Assembly: GCA_025200525.1 (NCBI GenBank)
Contig: CM045762.1
Span: forward strand, 30,398,196-30,462,195
DNA: 64,000 nucleotides
Direction of reading: 5' to 3'
Source: Camellia lanceoleosa
Taxonomy: Eukaryota > Streptophyta > Magnoliopsida > Ericales > Theaceae
A program made the translations under genes and the position numbers. Below, in pieces: positions 22,637 to 33,559 of this stretch. Position 1 is the first letter of the stretch, and each line of letters starts with the position of its first letter. The notes beneath the pieces were generated by a model. That model made no database searches. It had not been told where the DNA came from and saw only the letters and a list, made by a program, of their open reading frames with translations.

Positions 22637-23701
22637 ATGCCTAGAATAAAACGAGCCAGACTAAAACATGGTGAAAACTCCAACCCTCCACCACGCTAAC
22701 AACAACAGCTTGAAAATGAGACTTATCTTACTTCTGATTTTCTTAGTGAAAGTCATGAACAGGCCTTTGAAAGCTTCTCCAGGCGACCTATTGTAACCGG
22801 GAGGAGGGTTAATCTGCCACCTCAATATGATCCGTTGTTAGTTAGCAAACTTGAGACAATGGGATGGGTAAATTTAATTAATTTACCACAAAAGGTATAT
22901 CCACGACTGGTGTCTTTATTTTATGTTCACCTAAGAGGTACTAACGAAGAAGATGGAAACTTTACTCTTCTGTCTTATGTGAAAGGAAAGGGTATTCAGT
23001 TTGATATCCCTACTTTAGCAGGATTTATTGGAGTTGAGGAAGGGGATATACATATCCATTTTCAGAGTGAGGCTGACCTAGTTGATATTGTTGGTAATAT
23101 CAGTGATGTATATACTACTATTTGTGAGAACAGATTTAGTGAGAGTAATCTACAAACAAAACATTTGAAACCCTATCTTCGGATTCTCCACCAGTGAATT
23201 GTAGAAAATGTCACCTCGAAAAGAGGACATTATGATGTTGTCGCATATTTTAATGCTTATTTGTTATACTATTTTGAAGTTGGCCATAAATTAGATTTGT
23301 GCTACATAATAATGAAAGCAATAATGTATGCAAATCTTGGTCAATTCATGGAGCGGTCATTACTTTTTGGGGCACTTCTGACTAAAATTTTCAAACATTT
23401 TAGGGTTCGCCTTGTAGGTGAAATAGAGACCAAAATCTCTTCAGCCATTTCGGAGTATACACTAACCCGTGCAGGTGGAGCTGACAATTTAATGGGAAGT
23501 CTTAATGCACATGTCCCACCAGATGATGTTCTAGAAGATCCTCATGCCAATGCGGTGCCATCAATTGAACAACCTCAATATTGGACTGAGTTTTTGGCCA
23601 TGGAAGAAGAACGACATAATCAGTGCGTTCAATGGGATCAACAAATGGCTAATCAGGTTAGTTCGTTGGGTACTCAGTTCGATGCATTTGCCATTGCGTA
23701 G
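22637..23701 (+). pseudogene. Putative plant transposon protein (PTTP-like) ORF, broken
   Basis: From the ATG at 22637 one frame runs to 23701 with two in-frame stops, at 22697-22699 and 23195-23197. Its middle part (GWVNLINLPQKVYPRLVSLFYVHL, then VKGKGIQFDIPTLAGFIGVEEGD) resembles the putative plant transposon protein family found in many plant repeats, where a short domain beginning with a VYP..V.EFY-like motif is followed by a VRG/VKG segment. The downstream part (HYDVVAYFNAYLLYYF, MERSLLFGALLTKIFKHF) continues that architecture. The molecular function of the family is unknown. Its place between transposase and Myb-like ORF inside intact Harbinger ends suggests cargo or a nested insertion; no separate ends were found. 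The family call is from memory of the pattern, not a search. Confidence 0.55.
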
Positions 23702-24272
23702 AACTCATTAATTCAACAATTTTGGTGAGTTCCGTTTGGATATTGAAAGGCGAAATGAAATGGCAAGCAATCACATGGATAGGATTGAGCATCGTGTAAA
23801 TGACATCTACCATCACTATTTCCCTCCACCACCATTGGACAATGACTGTTGATGTGTTTTGATGACAGCTTGGATGACAAGAACAAATTATGTGATTTTT
23901 GTTTATTTTTATAATGTACTTTTACATTATGTATTTTTGTTGTTTTGTATTTTGTTAACAACCTTTCATTATTTTGTTAGGTCCTTTTGTTTTATAAATG
24001 TAGTGGTTCTGTCTTGTATAATATAGTAGCTTCCTTTATTTGCTGGTAGTAATTTAAACATTAGTAATGTACAGACTTTTTTACTAAACACAGAACAATT
24101 GGCAAATAAATATGTAAATGATACATTTTTTACCAACCACATATTTATGAGCATGTTAAAATCAAATCAATACAAATATATGTTATCAAAAAAAAAAAAA
24201 TGAATACAAATAATTTCAATACAACCAATACAACCCACTGTTAATATTTTTAAATAATAAAACTAATACTAC
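23702..24272. other. Convergent 3' region between two Harbinger ORFs
   Basis: AT-rich noncoding sequence between the end of the plus-strand ORF remnant and the end of the minus-strand Myb-like ORF remnant. Nothing else is recognised. Confidence 0.5.
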
Positions 24273-25381
24273 CTACCAATACATAAATCTATTAGTTGTT
24301 CGAATTAAGATTTGTCGTTGAATATCTTCGTAGTACGCCCTTTGCATAGGATTTAAATTTGTCATGTCCATTGACATTATTTTATGATTTTCATTTCGTT
24401 GTTCTCTTTCATTCATCATAGATAGGAGTTTTAGTTATTCCTCCCTATCCTCGGCCCTTCTTTGATGCTCTGTAGCGTTCTATTTATGGTCTATGGCCTG
24501 TTGTTCATCTTGCTCAACAGTTCTAATGGAGATAGTCGACAATACTTCAACAATTTTGGATTAGTTGGCAGCCATTTCATCAAATCTACCATCGTGAGTT
24601 GTTTGATTCTTCAACTTCTCTTTCGCTGCCTTAGTACCAATTAGTCGTGTTGATCAATTAGTCGTGTTGATGTATTAGTCGGTTGTTGGTCCACCGCAAT
24701 ATTCTTGTTGGGTTCAAAAGCCTCATCTTCAATTGGTGGATTCGAACATGGATAAGCATGTTGTGTGGTTTTTTTAGGTTGTGTTCTAAATTCATCACAC
24801 TTGCAATTTCGGCGCAAAATATCTCAACATGTATCAAATGTGAAGTGTTTTTTCTGTATTGCACGATACGTCCATTTCACTTCAGCGATCTACAAAAAAA
24901 AAAAATTACAAAAATTTCGATAACAAGTATACATTACAAAAGAAAATTGATATTTAATAATAGAAATAAATTTTACCATGTCTGCATCAGTTGTTCCACT
25001 TTGTTCCCTCAATTGAATTTGCTCAAGAAAATCACAGAATTTATTAATTGCCTTTTGCATGACAGACCAACAATGAGACAAAGAAATACGGTTTCGATTT
25101 GATTCACCGCTCAATTGTGAATTAAAATAAATGAGTATTCGTTCCCAAAATATTGCCATAGTCTGACTATTACCAGTAATGGAATCTTGAGAGACTGCCA
25201 ACCAAGATCTACATAAAGTTTCATCTTCTATAGTTATGAACGCTTTACCACGAGAAACATGAGAAGTTTCCGAAATAAAATTAATATCAGTGTTGTGCTC
25301 TCGTGAAGTTTCCGAAATAAAATTAATATCAGTGTTGTAATATGAAGTTTGTGATTCCTCAAACATTTCAAAATCTTCCAT
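24273..25381 (-). pseudogene. PIF/Harbinger Myb-like (SANT/trihelix, NAM-associated) ORF, broken
   Basis: Reading from the ATG at 25381, the N-terminal part is acidic and contains a direct duplication of NTDINFISETS. It is followed by the Myb-like core with FITIEDETLCRSWLAVSQDSITGNSQ, then FWERILIYFN and SHCWSVMQKAINKFCDFLEQI, and SGTTDADMV. This is the accessory DNA-binding ORF of plant PIF/Harbinger elements, often annotated as glutathione S-transferase T3-like. An intron or frameshift near 24885-24970 precedes the KFHFDTCW-equivalent region (24850-24800, with a stop), then a RPIGTKAAKEK-like block near 24650-24620 and a C-terminal NPMQRAYYEDIQRQI motif ending at the stop at 24273-24275. 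Several stops and shifts show it is dead. Confidence 0.75.
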
Positions 25382-26152
25382 AGTTCGAAGCAAATTTAAT
25401 AGGATACAATATATAACTCAGACAGTGAAATATATTGTAATGATATACACTACACCTTAAAATCAGATAATATACACTGAAGCTCACAAAGAAAATAGAA
25501 ATTATACTGATATTATCAAACTGAAACTCACAAAGAATTGAACATGAAAAACAGATAATATTCACTATATGAAAATTGTAATACTATTATCAAACTGCAG
25601 CTCACAAAGAAATTGAACCTAACAAACAGATAATACACACTGAAGCTCACAAACAAAATAGAAATTGTAATGACATTATCAAATTGAAACTCACAAAGAA
25701 AATAAAATTTGTAATGATATAATGAAATTAAAAGATTGGTATATTTTATAGAGCACAATAGCAATGGTAAGTTTTTAAAATACTTTGTCACACCAATGGT
25801 AAGTTATTGGAATTGTTGTTGCAGAACGGCTACTTCTCAACTCAAAATTTATATGTATATACGATGTAACTTTTCCATGTTGCATTTTGATGGAAATTTA
25901 GGCCTTGTTTGGCATAACCTATATAATCCATCTTTTTATCTTTTTATCTTTTTTCCATCACATCACCTCTCTACTTTTCTGCACATCTTTTCGTAAAAAG
26001 ACAAAAAGTGCACTTTTTTCGTAAATTTATATCAACCTTCAATTTATTTGTAGTGCCACAAAGGTAACCTACCTATTTAAACCAGTTCGCAGGCCAACCA
26101 AAAATTGAAGCAGATTGAAGCAGCTATGCATGCGCGGTCGACCCGTGGGTCA

Positions 26153-26169
26153 ATCGGCCGGTTGACCGG
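26153..26169. repeat. Right subterminal CGGCCGG palindrome of the Harbinger element
   Basis: ATCGGCCGGTTGACCGG, with further GTCGACCCGTGGGTC just left of it, mirrors the left subterminal motif at 20036-20058. Confidence 0.5.
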
Positions 26170-26378
26170 TGAACCCACCTCCAACGTATACGCACAGTAA
26201 AATGGTGAAATCTCACGTAGGTCCTCAGTTTGGTGAAATTTTTGCTCTGTCCTCAATTTGATATCGGTTTGGTAAAACCATTGGAGAAAGAAAAATTGAC
26301 TTTTTTCATCAAATTCAAATCTGATGCTCAATCTGATGCAACGTTGGAGATGGTCTAAACAGATTGAAATTCATTTTT

Positions 26379-26773
26379 GGGCAAAATACACCGATAGTTT
26401 CTATATTTTGATTGTTATGTCATTTTGGTCTCTATAATTTTAATTAGATCAATTTTGATATTGAATTTATGATTTTGATTCAATTTGATCCAACTGATTA
26501 TAAATATTAGCAATTTTTATATATATATAATATATATATATATATAAGCGGCATATGTCATGTTTTTATGAACAAAATTGTAAACTTGCTCAACTTAGTA
26601 ACTTAATCTCTATAAATTCAGTGATTATTTTCTGTTAAAAACCTTAAAAATTAGACTAAATAGACATAAAATCTAAAATTAAAGGTTAAAATTCAGTCAA
26701 TTGAAAATTTAAGAATCAAAATGACAAAAATATATATATATATATATAAAGATTACTAAAGTATAATTTACCC
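26379..26773. mobile_element. MULE-like foldback element, 395 bp
   Basis: Ends GGGCAAAATACACCG and, reverse-complemented, GGGTAAATTATACTTTAG. Flanks TTCATTTTT (26370-26378) and TTCACTTTT (26774-26782) make a 9-bp duplication with one mismatch. AT dinucleotide runs lie near 26520-26545 and 26729-26750. Noncoding. Confidence 0.7.
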
Positions 26774-27813
26774 TTCACTTTTTAAAACAGTCCATGTTCA
26801 ATTGCTAAATTTTGTCATTCCAGTATTCCTCCTTGAAGGATAGGCTTCAAATTTTGCATGCCAAACTTCAGATTGTAAGAAAGGATAATTTGATATATTT
26901 CGGGCTAGTGATCACTTTTTAAAACAGTCCATGTCCAATCGTTAAATCATGATTTTTCCATAACCGTTTTCCTAGAAAGAAAATGTAGTAAAAAGTGAAA
27001 GTTAAAGAAAATTGAGTGAAAGAAAACAAATAGATTAGAAAATATATTTTCTTACAAATATTTGATTAACATGAAAATTTTATAAGAAAAAGATATAAAA
27101 TTTTTAAAATTTAGTTATAGATAACTCACACATTCAATTATTCTTGTATTTTTTTTTTAATTTTTTTTTTTTGTGTTTTTTTATAAAAAAAAATTAAAAA
27201 ATAGTTACAATGCTAACATGAATTGTACAAGAAATTTAGTGTTCTTCTACTTTTCACCACTTTCAAGCTAAACAAACTCATAAATGTTTTTCTTTCTTTT
27301 TCTTTTCTTCACTTTCTACCTATTTGATCCTAAACAAACTGTGCCTTAAGTTAATTTATCATATTTTTTTTATATTTTTTCCATTATTTATCTTTTGCAC
27401 CATATATGAACATTGGCAAATTTAGAATTCAGCAATGTTGAGTGCACCGGCGATTCATGAACGTAGATTTACTTTACGGCTCCATTTGTTTTGACATAAA
27501 ATGCTTGTATTTTACTCATTTTTTATTGTTTGGTTAAACAAAATGTAAGTAAACATTTCTAATGAAAAATATTTTTGCGTCATTTTTTTCAAAAATGATT
27601 TACTTTTAAAAATTTCGTAAGTCAATTTTTACAAAATTGATTCTCACTCATTACCTTTTTAATACATTTGACTTTTTCAAATAAATACTTAACTCACTAA
27701 AAAGTCATAAATGACACTTTATTAAATCAAAATTTATCTTTTAGACAATGAAATGTTTTTATTTCAAGTGTCAATTAAACTCTAAAAAACAAAAACAAAA
27801 ATATTTTTCTATG
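26774..27813. other. AT-rich intergenic DNA
   Basis: No gene is supported. A local duplication is visible: CACTTTTTAAAACAGTCCATG occurs at about 26777 and again at about 26908. The rest shows poly(T)/poly(A) runs and dispersed AT-rich sequence. Confidence 0.5.
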
Positions 27814-27822
27814 TAAAATTAA

Positions 27823-28669
27823 GGGCAAATTACACTAACAGTCCCTATAATTTGATGCTCGTGTTATTTTGGTCCCTGACTTTTCAATTGTGACACATTT
27901 GATCATAAATTTTGAATCTTATTTCAAATAAGGACAATTGAAGATACCATTGCTCAATTTCAAGGGTAAAGTTGTCAATTTGATAAAATATAAACTAACT
28001 TGACAAAAATAAATGTCGAAAAAATATTTTTAAATTTTTAAAAATAATTTCTATCCACCAAACATAAAATTATGTAAAATTGTTAAAGCTTTTAGACATT
28101 TATTTATTTTACCAAATTAATTTTTATTATGTGTTTGGATGATGATCATGTAATGGATGGTTGTTAGATTTTTAATGTGTAATCGATATATTTAATATAT
28201 GAAATGTTTTTAGTTTTGAATTTTTTGATTTAATGGATTGATTTAATAATGATATCAAAGTAGTCACTATATTTGACTTTTGGAAAAATAGAAACTAATT
28301 TAATGAAAATAAAAACAACCACTCATTACATGATCATCATCCAAACACATAATAATAATTAATTTTGGTAAAATAAATAAATAAATAAATAAATGTCTAA
28401 AAGATTTATTAATTTTACATAATTTTATTTTTAGTGGATAGAAATAATTTTAAAAAATTTAAAAATATTTTTTTGACATTTATTTTTGTCAAATTAGTTT
28501 ATATTTTATCAAATTGACGATCTTATCCTTGAAATTGAACAATGGTATTTTCAATTGTCCTTATTTGGAACAAGATTCAAAATTTAAAATCAAATGTGTC
28601 ACAATTGAAAAATCAGTGACCAAAATGATACAAGGCCCAAACTATAGGAATCGTTAATGTAATTCACCC
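27823..28669. mobile_element. MULE-like foldback element, 847 bp, long inverted arms
   Basis: Perfect 9-bp duplication TAAAATTAA on both sides (27814-27822 and 28670-28678). The ends are GGGCAAATTACACTAAC and, reverse-complemented, GGGTGAATTACATTAACG. The arms remain complementary for about 350-400 bases each, including GTGTTTGGATGATGATCATG on the left arm and its complement on the right. The short centre is near 28190-28290. No coding region. Confidence 0.85.
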
Positions 28670-28906
28670 TAAAATTAATTTACAAAAAAAATAATTTATT
28701 GTGTAAAATATTTTATGTCAAAACAGTGAAGCCTAAGTGTAATGCACATTACACAAAATTTGAATCTTGATTTTTAACTACCTTTGAATTCTATGATTTA
28801 TTCAAACACCGGTTATAGAAAGAAAATGATTTAGGAACATAACCTTTATACGAAAAACTTACTAAGAATGATGTAGAAGTAATAGTTTTTAAAACGATAT
28901 CCTTTT

Positions 28907-29052
28907 TGTTAGATTGATAGAGAGAGAGAAAAAAAAAATGTATTGTATATATTCAATCAATCAATACAATATGAGAAGCCTGTATATATAGGCCAAGAAA
29001 CTTAGGTTTACAAGAATACAAGAATCTTAATAGGAATAGATAACAGTTAACA
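28907..29052 (-). repeat. 3' LTR of copia-1
   Basis: Begins TGTTAACTG and ends CAATCTAACA on the minus strand, so TGTTA...TAACA inverted ends are present. It contains a TATATATA promoter motif (about 28982-28991) and a CT-rich end. It is about 85-90 percent like the 5' LTR by eye, which suggests an old insertion. Confidence 0.88.
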
Positions 29053-29074
29053 CCTCCCCTCAAGCTCAAGGTGA

Positions 29075-31109
29075 TAAGGCAGATATCAACTTGAGCTTGG
29101 CCAGAAGATCAGAAAAGTGTCTTGGAAGATGAGCTTTAGTGAAGAGGTCGGTGGTCTAATCAGCAAAGGTAACAAAGAGAAAACGAACAGTGTCCTTAGT
29201 AACATGCTGGCGTATGAAGTGACAATCTATCTCAATATGCTTGGTGCGATCATAGAAGATATCGTTATGTACAATTTGAATAGCACTTTGGTTGTTACAA
29301 TAAAGATTGGTGGCAGCAGAATGAGAAACTCCTATATCAGAAAGAAGCCAACAAAGCCACACATGCTTCCGAGTAATGTCAGCAAGAACACGATACTCAG
29401 TCTCGGTACTAGAACGAGAAACAAGAGTTTGCTTATTGCTACGCCAGGCAATGAGAGAGTTGCCCAAGAAGAAGCAGAACCCAGTAGTGGAACGACGGTC
29501 AGCAGGATTCCCTTCCCAATTGGCATTAGAAAAGGCATGGAGCTATACAGAAGACTGGGCCGAGTAGTGAAGACCATGAAATAGAGTGCCTTTGAGATAG
29601 CACAAAATGCGAATCAGAGCATCATAGTGTGGAGAGCGGGGGGCAGCCTTGAATTGATTGACAATGTGAACAGTAGAAGCAATATCTGGACAAGTAACCG
29701 TAAGATAGACAAGACTACCAACTAGTTGACGATATAAAGTGGCATCAGACAATAGGGAACCTTCAAGAGGTGTAAGGCGAGTCTAAGGATCAACGGGAGT
29801 AATAGCAGTCTTGCAATCAGTAAGGCCAGCACGAGCCAAGAGATCAGAAGTATACTTGACCTAGGTAAGAAAATAACCAGATAAATCTTGAGAAATTTCC
29901 AAGCTAAGAAAGTAGCTAAGCAAACCCAAATCTTTCATCTCAAACAGGCGACGGAGAAACTGTTGGAGACTAGAAATACCTGTGGGGTCATCTCCAGTAA
30001 TAATCATATTATCGATATAGAGGAGAAAAAGAATAGTACCACGCTCCGTCTTACGTATAAACAAGGCAGAATCATGGGCACTAAAGGAAAAGCCAAAGTC
30101 ACGAATGGTAGAGCTGAACTTGGCAAACCAGGCACGCGGAGCTTATTTCAAACCATACAAAGCACGATGAAGTTTGTAGACTTTGTTTGATGGAACAAAA
30201 GAACCAAGAGGAGGTTGCATATAAACTTCCTCAGTGAGATCACCATTAAAGAATGCATTCTTGACATTGATCTGATAAAGACTCCAGTGGCGAGTAGCAG
30301 CCACTGCAAGTAAGCTGCGAACGGAAGTAAGATGAGCAATAGTAGCAAATGTTTCTTCATAGTCTATGCCATACTCTTGAGTAAACCCTCGGGCAACAAG
30401 ACGAGTTGTGTAACGCTCAATGGAACCGTCAGAATGAGTTTTGAGCTTGTAAACCCATTTGCAACTAACAGTACTCCTGCTAGGAGGAAGATCAACCACA
30501 TCTCAGGTATGAGTTTCATCGAAAGCCTGCAGTTTATCAGTCATAGTTTGTTACCAAAGAGGCTTAGAACAAGCTTCTTAATAGAAAGTAGGTTCATTAG
30601 TGAAAAAGCAGTGGAACCAACAATATAATCACGGAGAAGAACAGAAGGTTGCCTTACCCATGTGGAATGACGCTCTGGTGGAGAAGGAACCTCAACAGAA
30701 GAAGGTGTAGGCCATCAGCAGACACAGGATCCTTAGGATAGACAATATGTGTAGGTATCTGTGGAATCATAGAGTCAGAATCTACATCAAAGTCATCAGA
30801 AAACAGGTCTATAGAGAGATCAATAAAGATTAGTGAGTGGGTGGACTGTGGTAGGTGAAACTTGGAAAGATTTGAGAACATTTTGTGTTCCCAGAAAACC
30901 ACGTGACAGGAAATACAAAGTTTCTTGGAGATAGGATCTCAACAATGATACCTTTTATGTTATATACCATATCCTACAAAATAGCAAAGACAAGAGTGAG
31001 GTTCTAGTTTAGTGTGTTCATGAGGCTGAAGTAGAACAAAACAAATAGAACCAAAAACTTTAAGAGTGGTGCAGTCAGGAGGAGAACTATACAAGTGCTT
31101 GTAAGGGAA
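29075..31109 (-). pseudogene. copia-1 pol, C-terminal part: integrase end, reverse transcriptase, RNase H
   Basis: Reading down from 31109 the frame carries the C-terminal integrase segment (LKVFGSICFVLLQP, then CYFVGYG), followed after degenerate sequence by reverse transcriptase from about 30499: CKWVYKLKTHSDG, ARGFTQEYGIDYEETF, VKNAFFNGDL and YGLK. The catalytic box reads YIDNMIITG, with an asparagine in place of the second aspartate, so the polymerase would be inactive even if expressed. RNase H follows with DRRSTTGF, SRSSTETEYRVLAD and HIEIDCHF, ending near 29075 beside the polypurine tract. Many stops and frameshifts interrupt it. It is separated from its own gag and protease by the nested hAT. 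Confidence 0.85.
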
Positions 31110-31426
31110 AGTATTAGTAGGGATAGAAATATGAACTCGACCCGACGGGGACCCGACTCCGAATTGAGCGAGTTTTCCCTGAAAATACCCTTGACGGGCC
31201 GGTGATGGTATTAAAAAATGAATCCCTAATGATATTTGGATCAGGGACGGTGATACATTTCTCAGCCCCAAACCCGGCTCATGACTCCACTCCGTTTACC
31301 CTTCGTTGTGAGATTACTATTATGCCCCTGTTTATATATATGTGTGTGTGTTTAGGTTTGGTTGACACACACAAACACAACAACGACTGCTGCTCTCTTT
31401 CTCTCTCACTGTCACTATTTAGGGTT

Positions 31427-31429
<3 letters not shown>

Positions 31430-31485
<56 letters not shown>

Positions 31486-31564
31486 ACAACAGCGACTGCT
31501 GCTCTCTCTGCTCCCTCACCGCCAATCCTCTCTCACTACCGCTGCTGTTTGGGGTTTCACCCTC

Positions 31565-31592
<28 letters not shown>
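31430..31592. repeat. CT and CA microsatellites in the hAT 5' region
   Basis: (CT)n at 31430-31460 runs into (CA)n to 31488, and a second (CT)n lies at 31566-31590. A degenerate duplicate unit (CTGCTGCTCTC...AGGGTTTCA) links the two. The serine/leucine-rich frames here are artefacts of the repeats. Confidence 0.8.
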
Positions 31593-31596
<4 letters not shown>

Positions 31597-31669
31597 CGAA
31601 GGTTGCTACTCTCTCTGCTCCATTACCGTCAATTTTCAAAGGGTATCTCTCTCTCTCTCGTTAAACTAA

Positions 31670-32307
31670 TTGACCTTAGTTTTCTTCTTTCAAAGAGTCG
31701 ATGTAGGGATTTCGATCTAGGGTTTACATATATACATACATATATATGTATATATATATATCTGAGTTTTGTTTTCAACCTCTGTTTTTTTTTTCTCTAA
31801 ATTTATTTATTTTAAATATGAGCTTCTTGTTAAAATTTTGATTTATTTTTTGTTTTTTAAGATTACGAGACACTACTTGTCTACATCTTATTTTCATACA
31901 AATCATGTTTTTTTTTTTTTTTTTAATTATTGATTTGTCATTGATATGTATGATATGTTATTGCTTGTTGAAGACAACCTTAATTTGATGTGGAGAGTTG
32001 TTATGAAAGATTAGTGAATAATGAATAATTAAACCTCTAATTTAATAAGATTTAATTTAATCAAGATTGGCTTCACTGATTAATAAACTTCTTTTGGACA
32101 TTCTAAGTCTAATTGTTCACTGAAAAAGCCTCTAATTAGTGTAGACATTGTAATGCTGAATTGTTTATTATATAATTAATTCAATCCATTTTTTATTTGT
32201 TTGTTCGTTAACATTACTAGGATGATATCGCTGCTTTTGTTTATTATATGATATTGCTGCATTTGTTAACATTAATTCAATCCATATTATTTATATACAG
32301 GTTAAAA
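31670..32307. other. hAT leader or intron
   Basis: AT-rich sequence between the microsatellite-bearing 5' end of the hAT and its first coding exon. It ends in a good splice acceptor (TTATATACAG) just before the ATG at 32308, so most of it is probably a leader intron. Confidence 0.45.
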
Positions 32308-32432
32308 ATGTCAGATGTTAACTCTGAAGTACCGCTTAACTCTGAAGTACTAGGTAACTCTCAAGTACCATTTAAGAGCGAGGCCTCACAACAATCATCG
32401 CCAGCTACCAACACACCTACAAACTCAAAATG
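32308..32432 (+). pseudogene. hAT transposase, N-terminal coding piece
   Basis: An ATG eight bases after a good splice acceptor opens a frame with a serine/asparagine-rich acidic start (MSDVNSEVPLNSEV...) including a short internal repeat of NSEV/NSQV. This kind of low-complexity N-terminus precedes the BED finger in plant hAT transposases. The frame is cut by the left end of the CACTA-like element at 32433; a matching serine/asparagine/glutamate-rich frame resumes at about 42687. Reading frames on the two sides are not in register, so a small indel accompanies the insertion or its decay. Confidence 0.6.
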
Positions 32433-33080
32433 CACTTTTAGTGACTAAAAAAAATTTAGTCGCCAAAAGTTGTGGAATTGGCAACCAAAAATAATATTAG
32501 TTGGCAAAAGTCAAATATTTAGCTACTAATTTTTTTTAGTCGGGGAATATTGATTATTGGCGACTAAAAAAAAATTTAGTCGCTAAAAATATCACAATTG
32601 GCGACTAAAAAAAATATTTAGTAGTCGTATAACTAGTTTTGGTTACTAAAATTGTTTAGTAGCTGAATGAAAAAAAAATTATTTTTTGTATTTGGCGACC
32701 AAAAGTTTGGTAGCCAAAAGTATATTTTCAACGACAAAAGAATATTTTAGTAGCTGTATAGTTAGTTTTAGCTACTAAAATTGTTTAGTAGCCGAATGAA
32801 AAGAAAAATATTATTTTTTTTATCTTTAGCGACCAAAGTATATTTTCAGCGACAAAAGAATATTTTAGTCGCCAGAAAACTAAAATATTTGGAGGGATTA
32901 AAAAGTAATTAGCGACTAAAATATTTAGTTGCTATGTGTTATTAATTATATATGTATTTTGTTTCTCACCCAAAACAGACATATTTACTGTTAGTCTTTG
33001 GCTACCAGGAACTTAGTCAGCCAATATTCACTTTTGGCGACTAATGGTTTGGTCGTCGTTAATAACATTTTCCACTAATT
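32433..33080. repeat. Left subterminal repeats of the CACTA-like element
   Basis: Many copies of GGCGACTAAA, TTTAGTCGC and TAGTAGCCGAATG-type words, both orientations, with a repeated longer block (TAGTAGCTGAATGAAAAAAAAATTATTTTTTG near 32652 and again near 32788). Confidence 0.8.
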
Positions 33081-33119
33081 AGTAGTTTTGTCGCTAAAGA
33101 TTGAATGAAATAGAGGGAA

Positions 33120-33559
33120 ACGAAGAAATGTTGGCGCCTGTTTAATTTTACACATCTGGTGCTCTCTCTCAGACACAAATTCTATCAGCACCAAACCTCA
33201 CCTTAGCGCAAACCATTGCCGCTCGCCACCGCAACCACTACCGCCGCCACCGCAAATCACGACGACCACCGCCGCATCCTCCTAAGTTCTCTCTTACTTT
33301 CGGTCTGTCTATCTGTCTCTCTCTCTCTCTCTCTCTGAGTCTGTGGACCTCGGTCTCTCTCTATCCCCGTTTCTCTATTTTCCCTCCTTGTTGGTCACTG
33401 TTGCCTGAGATCTATCACCCATGGAAGCTCAATGGCTGCGGTGGTGAAGGAGTGATTAGGGCCGTTGGATCCGATTTTTGCTCGGGCTGCTGATCCCATA
33501 GTGGACTGGATCAATCTATGGAAGACGGTGGTTGGGACTCAATCAGCAGCCTGAGATAG
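33120..33559 (+). other. Exon-like, GC-richer leader segment inside the CACTA-like element
   Basis: This segment is markedly GC-richer (GCCGCTCGCCACCGC, GACGACCACCGCCGC) and is followed by a strong splice donor (GTAAGTAA) at about 33560. It also has a (CT)n run. Short ATG frames inside are closed by stops, so it looks like an untranslated first exon of a host-derived or element-encoded transcript. No product can be named. Confidence 0.4.

Larger units (their letters stand above)
19907..26355. mobile_element. PIF/Harbinger transposon, 6.4 kb, decayed
   Basis: Terminal inverted repeats GAGTATCTCCAATG (19907) and, reverse-complemented from 26355, GACCATCTCCAACG are flanked by the trinucleotide TAA on both sides (19904-19906, 26356-26358), the hallmark target duplication of PIF/Harbinger. 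It encodes a DDE transposase remnant on the plus strand and a Myb-like ORF remnant on the minus strand, the usual two-gene set, in convergent order. A third ORF region (22637-23701) lies between them. Palindromic CGGCCGG-centred motifs lie about 130-190 bases inside both ends. All ORFs are broken, so it is not autonomous now. Confidence 0.85.

Noticed and set aside
31202..31669. Serine/leucine and histidine/threonine-rich frames in the hAT 5' region
   Set aside because: Artefacts of CT and CA microsatellites.
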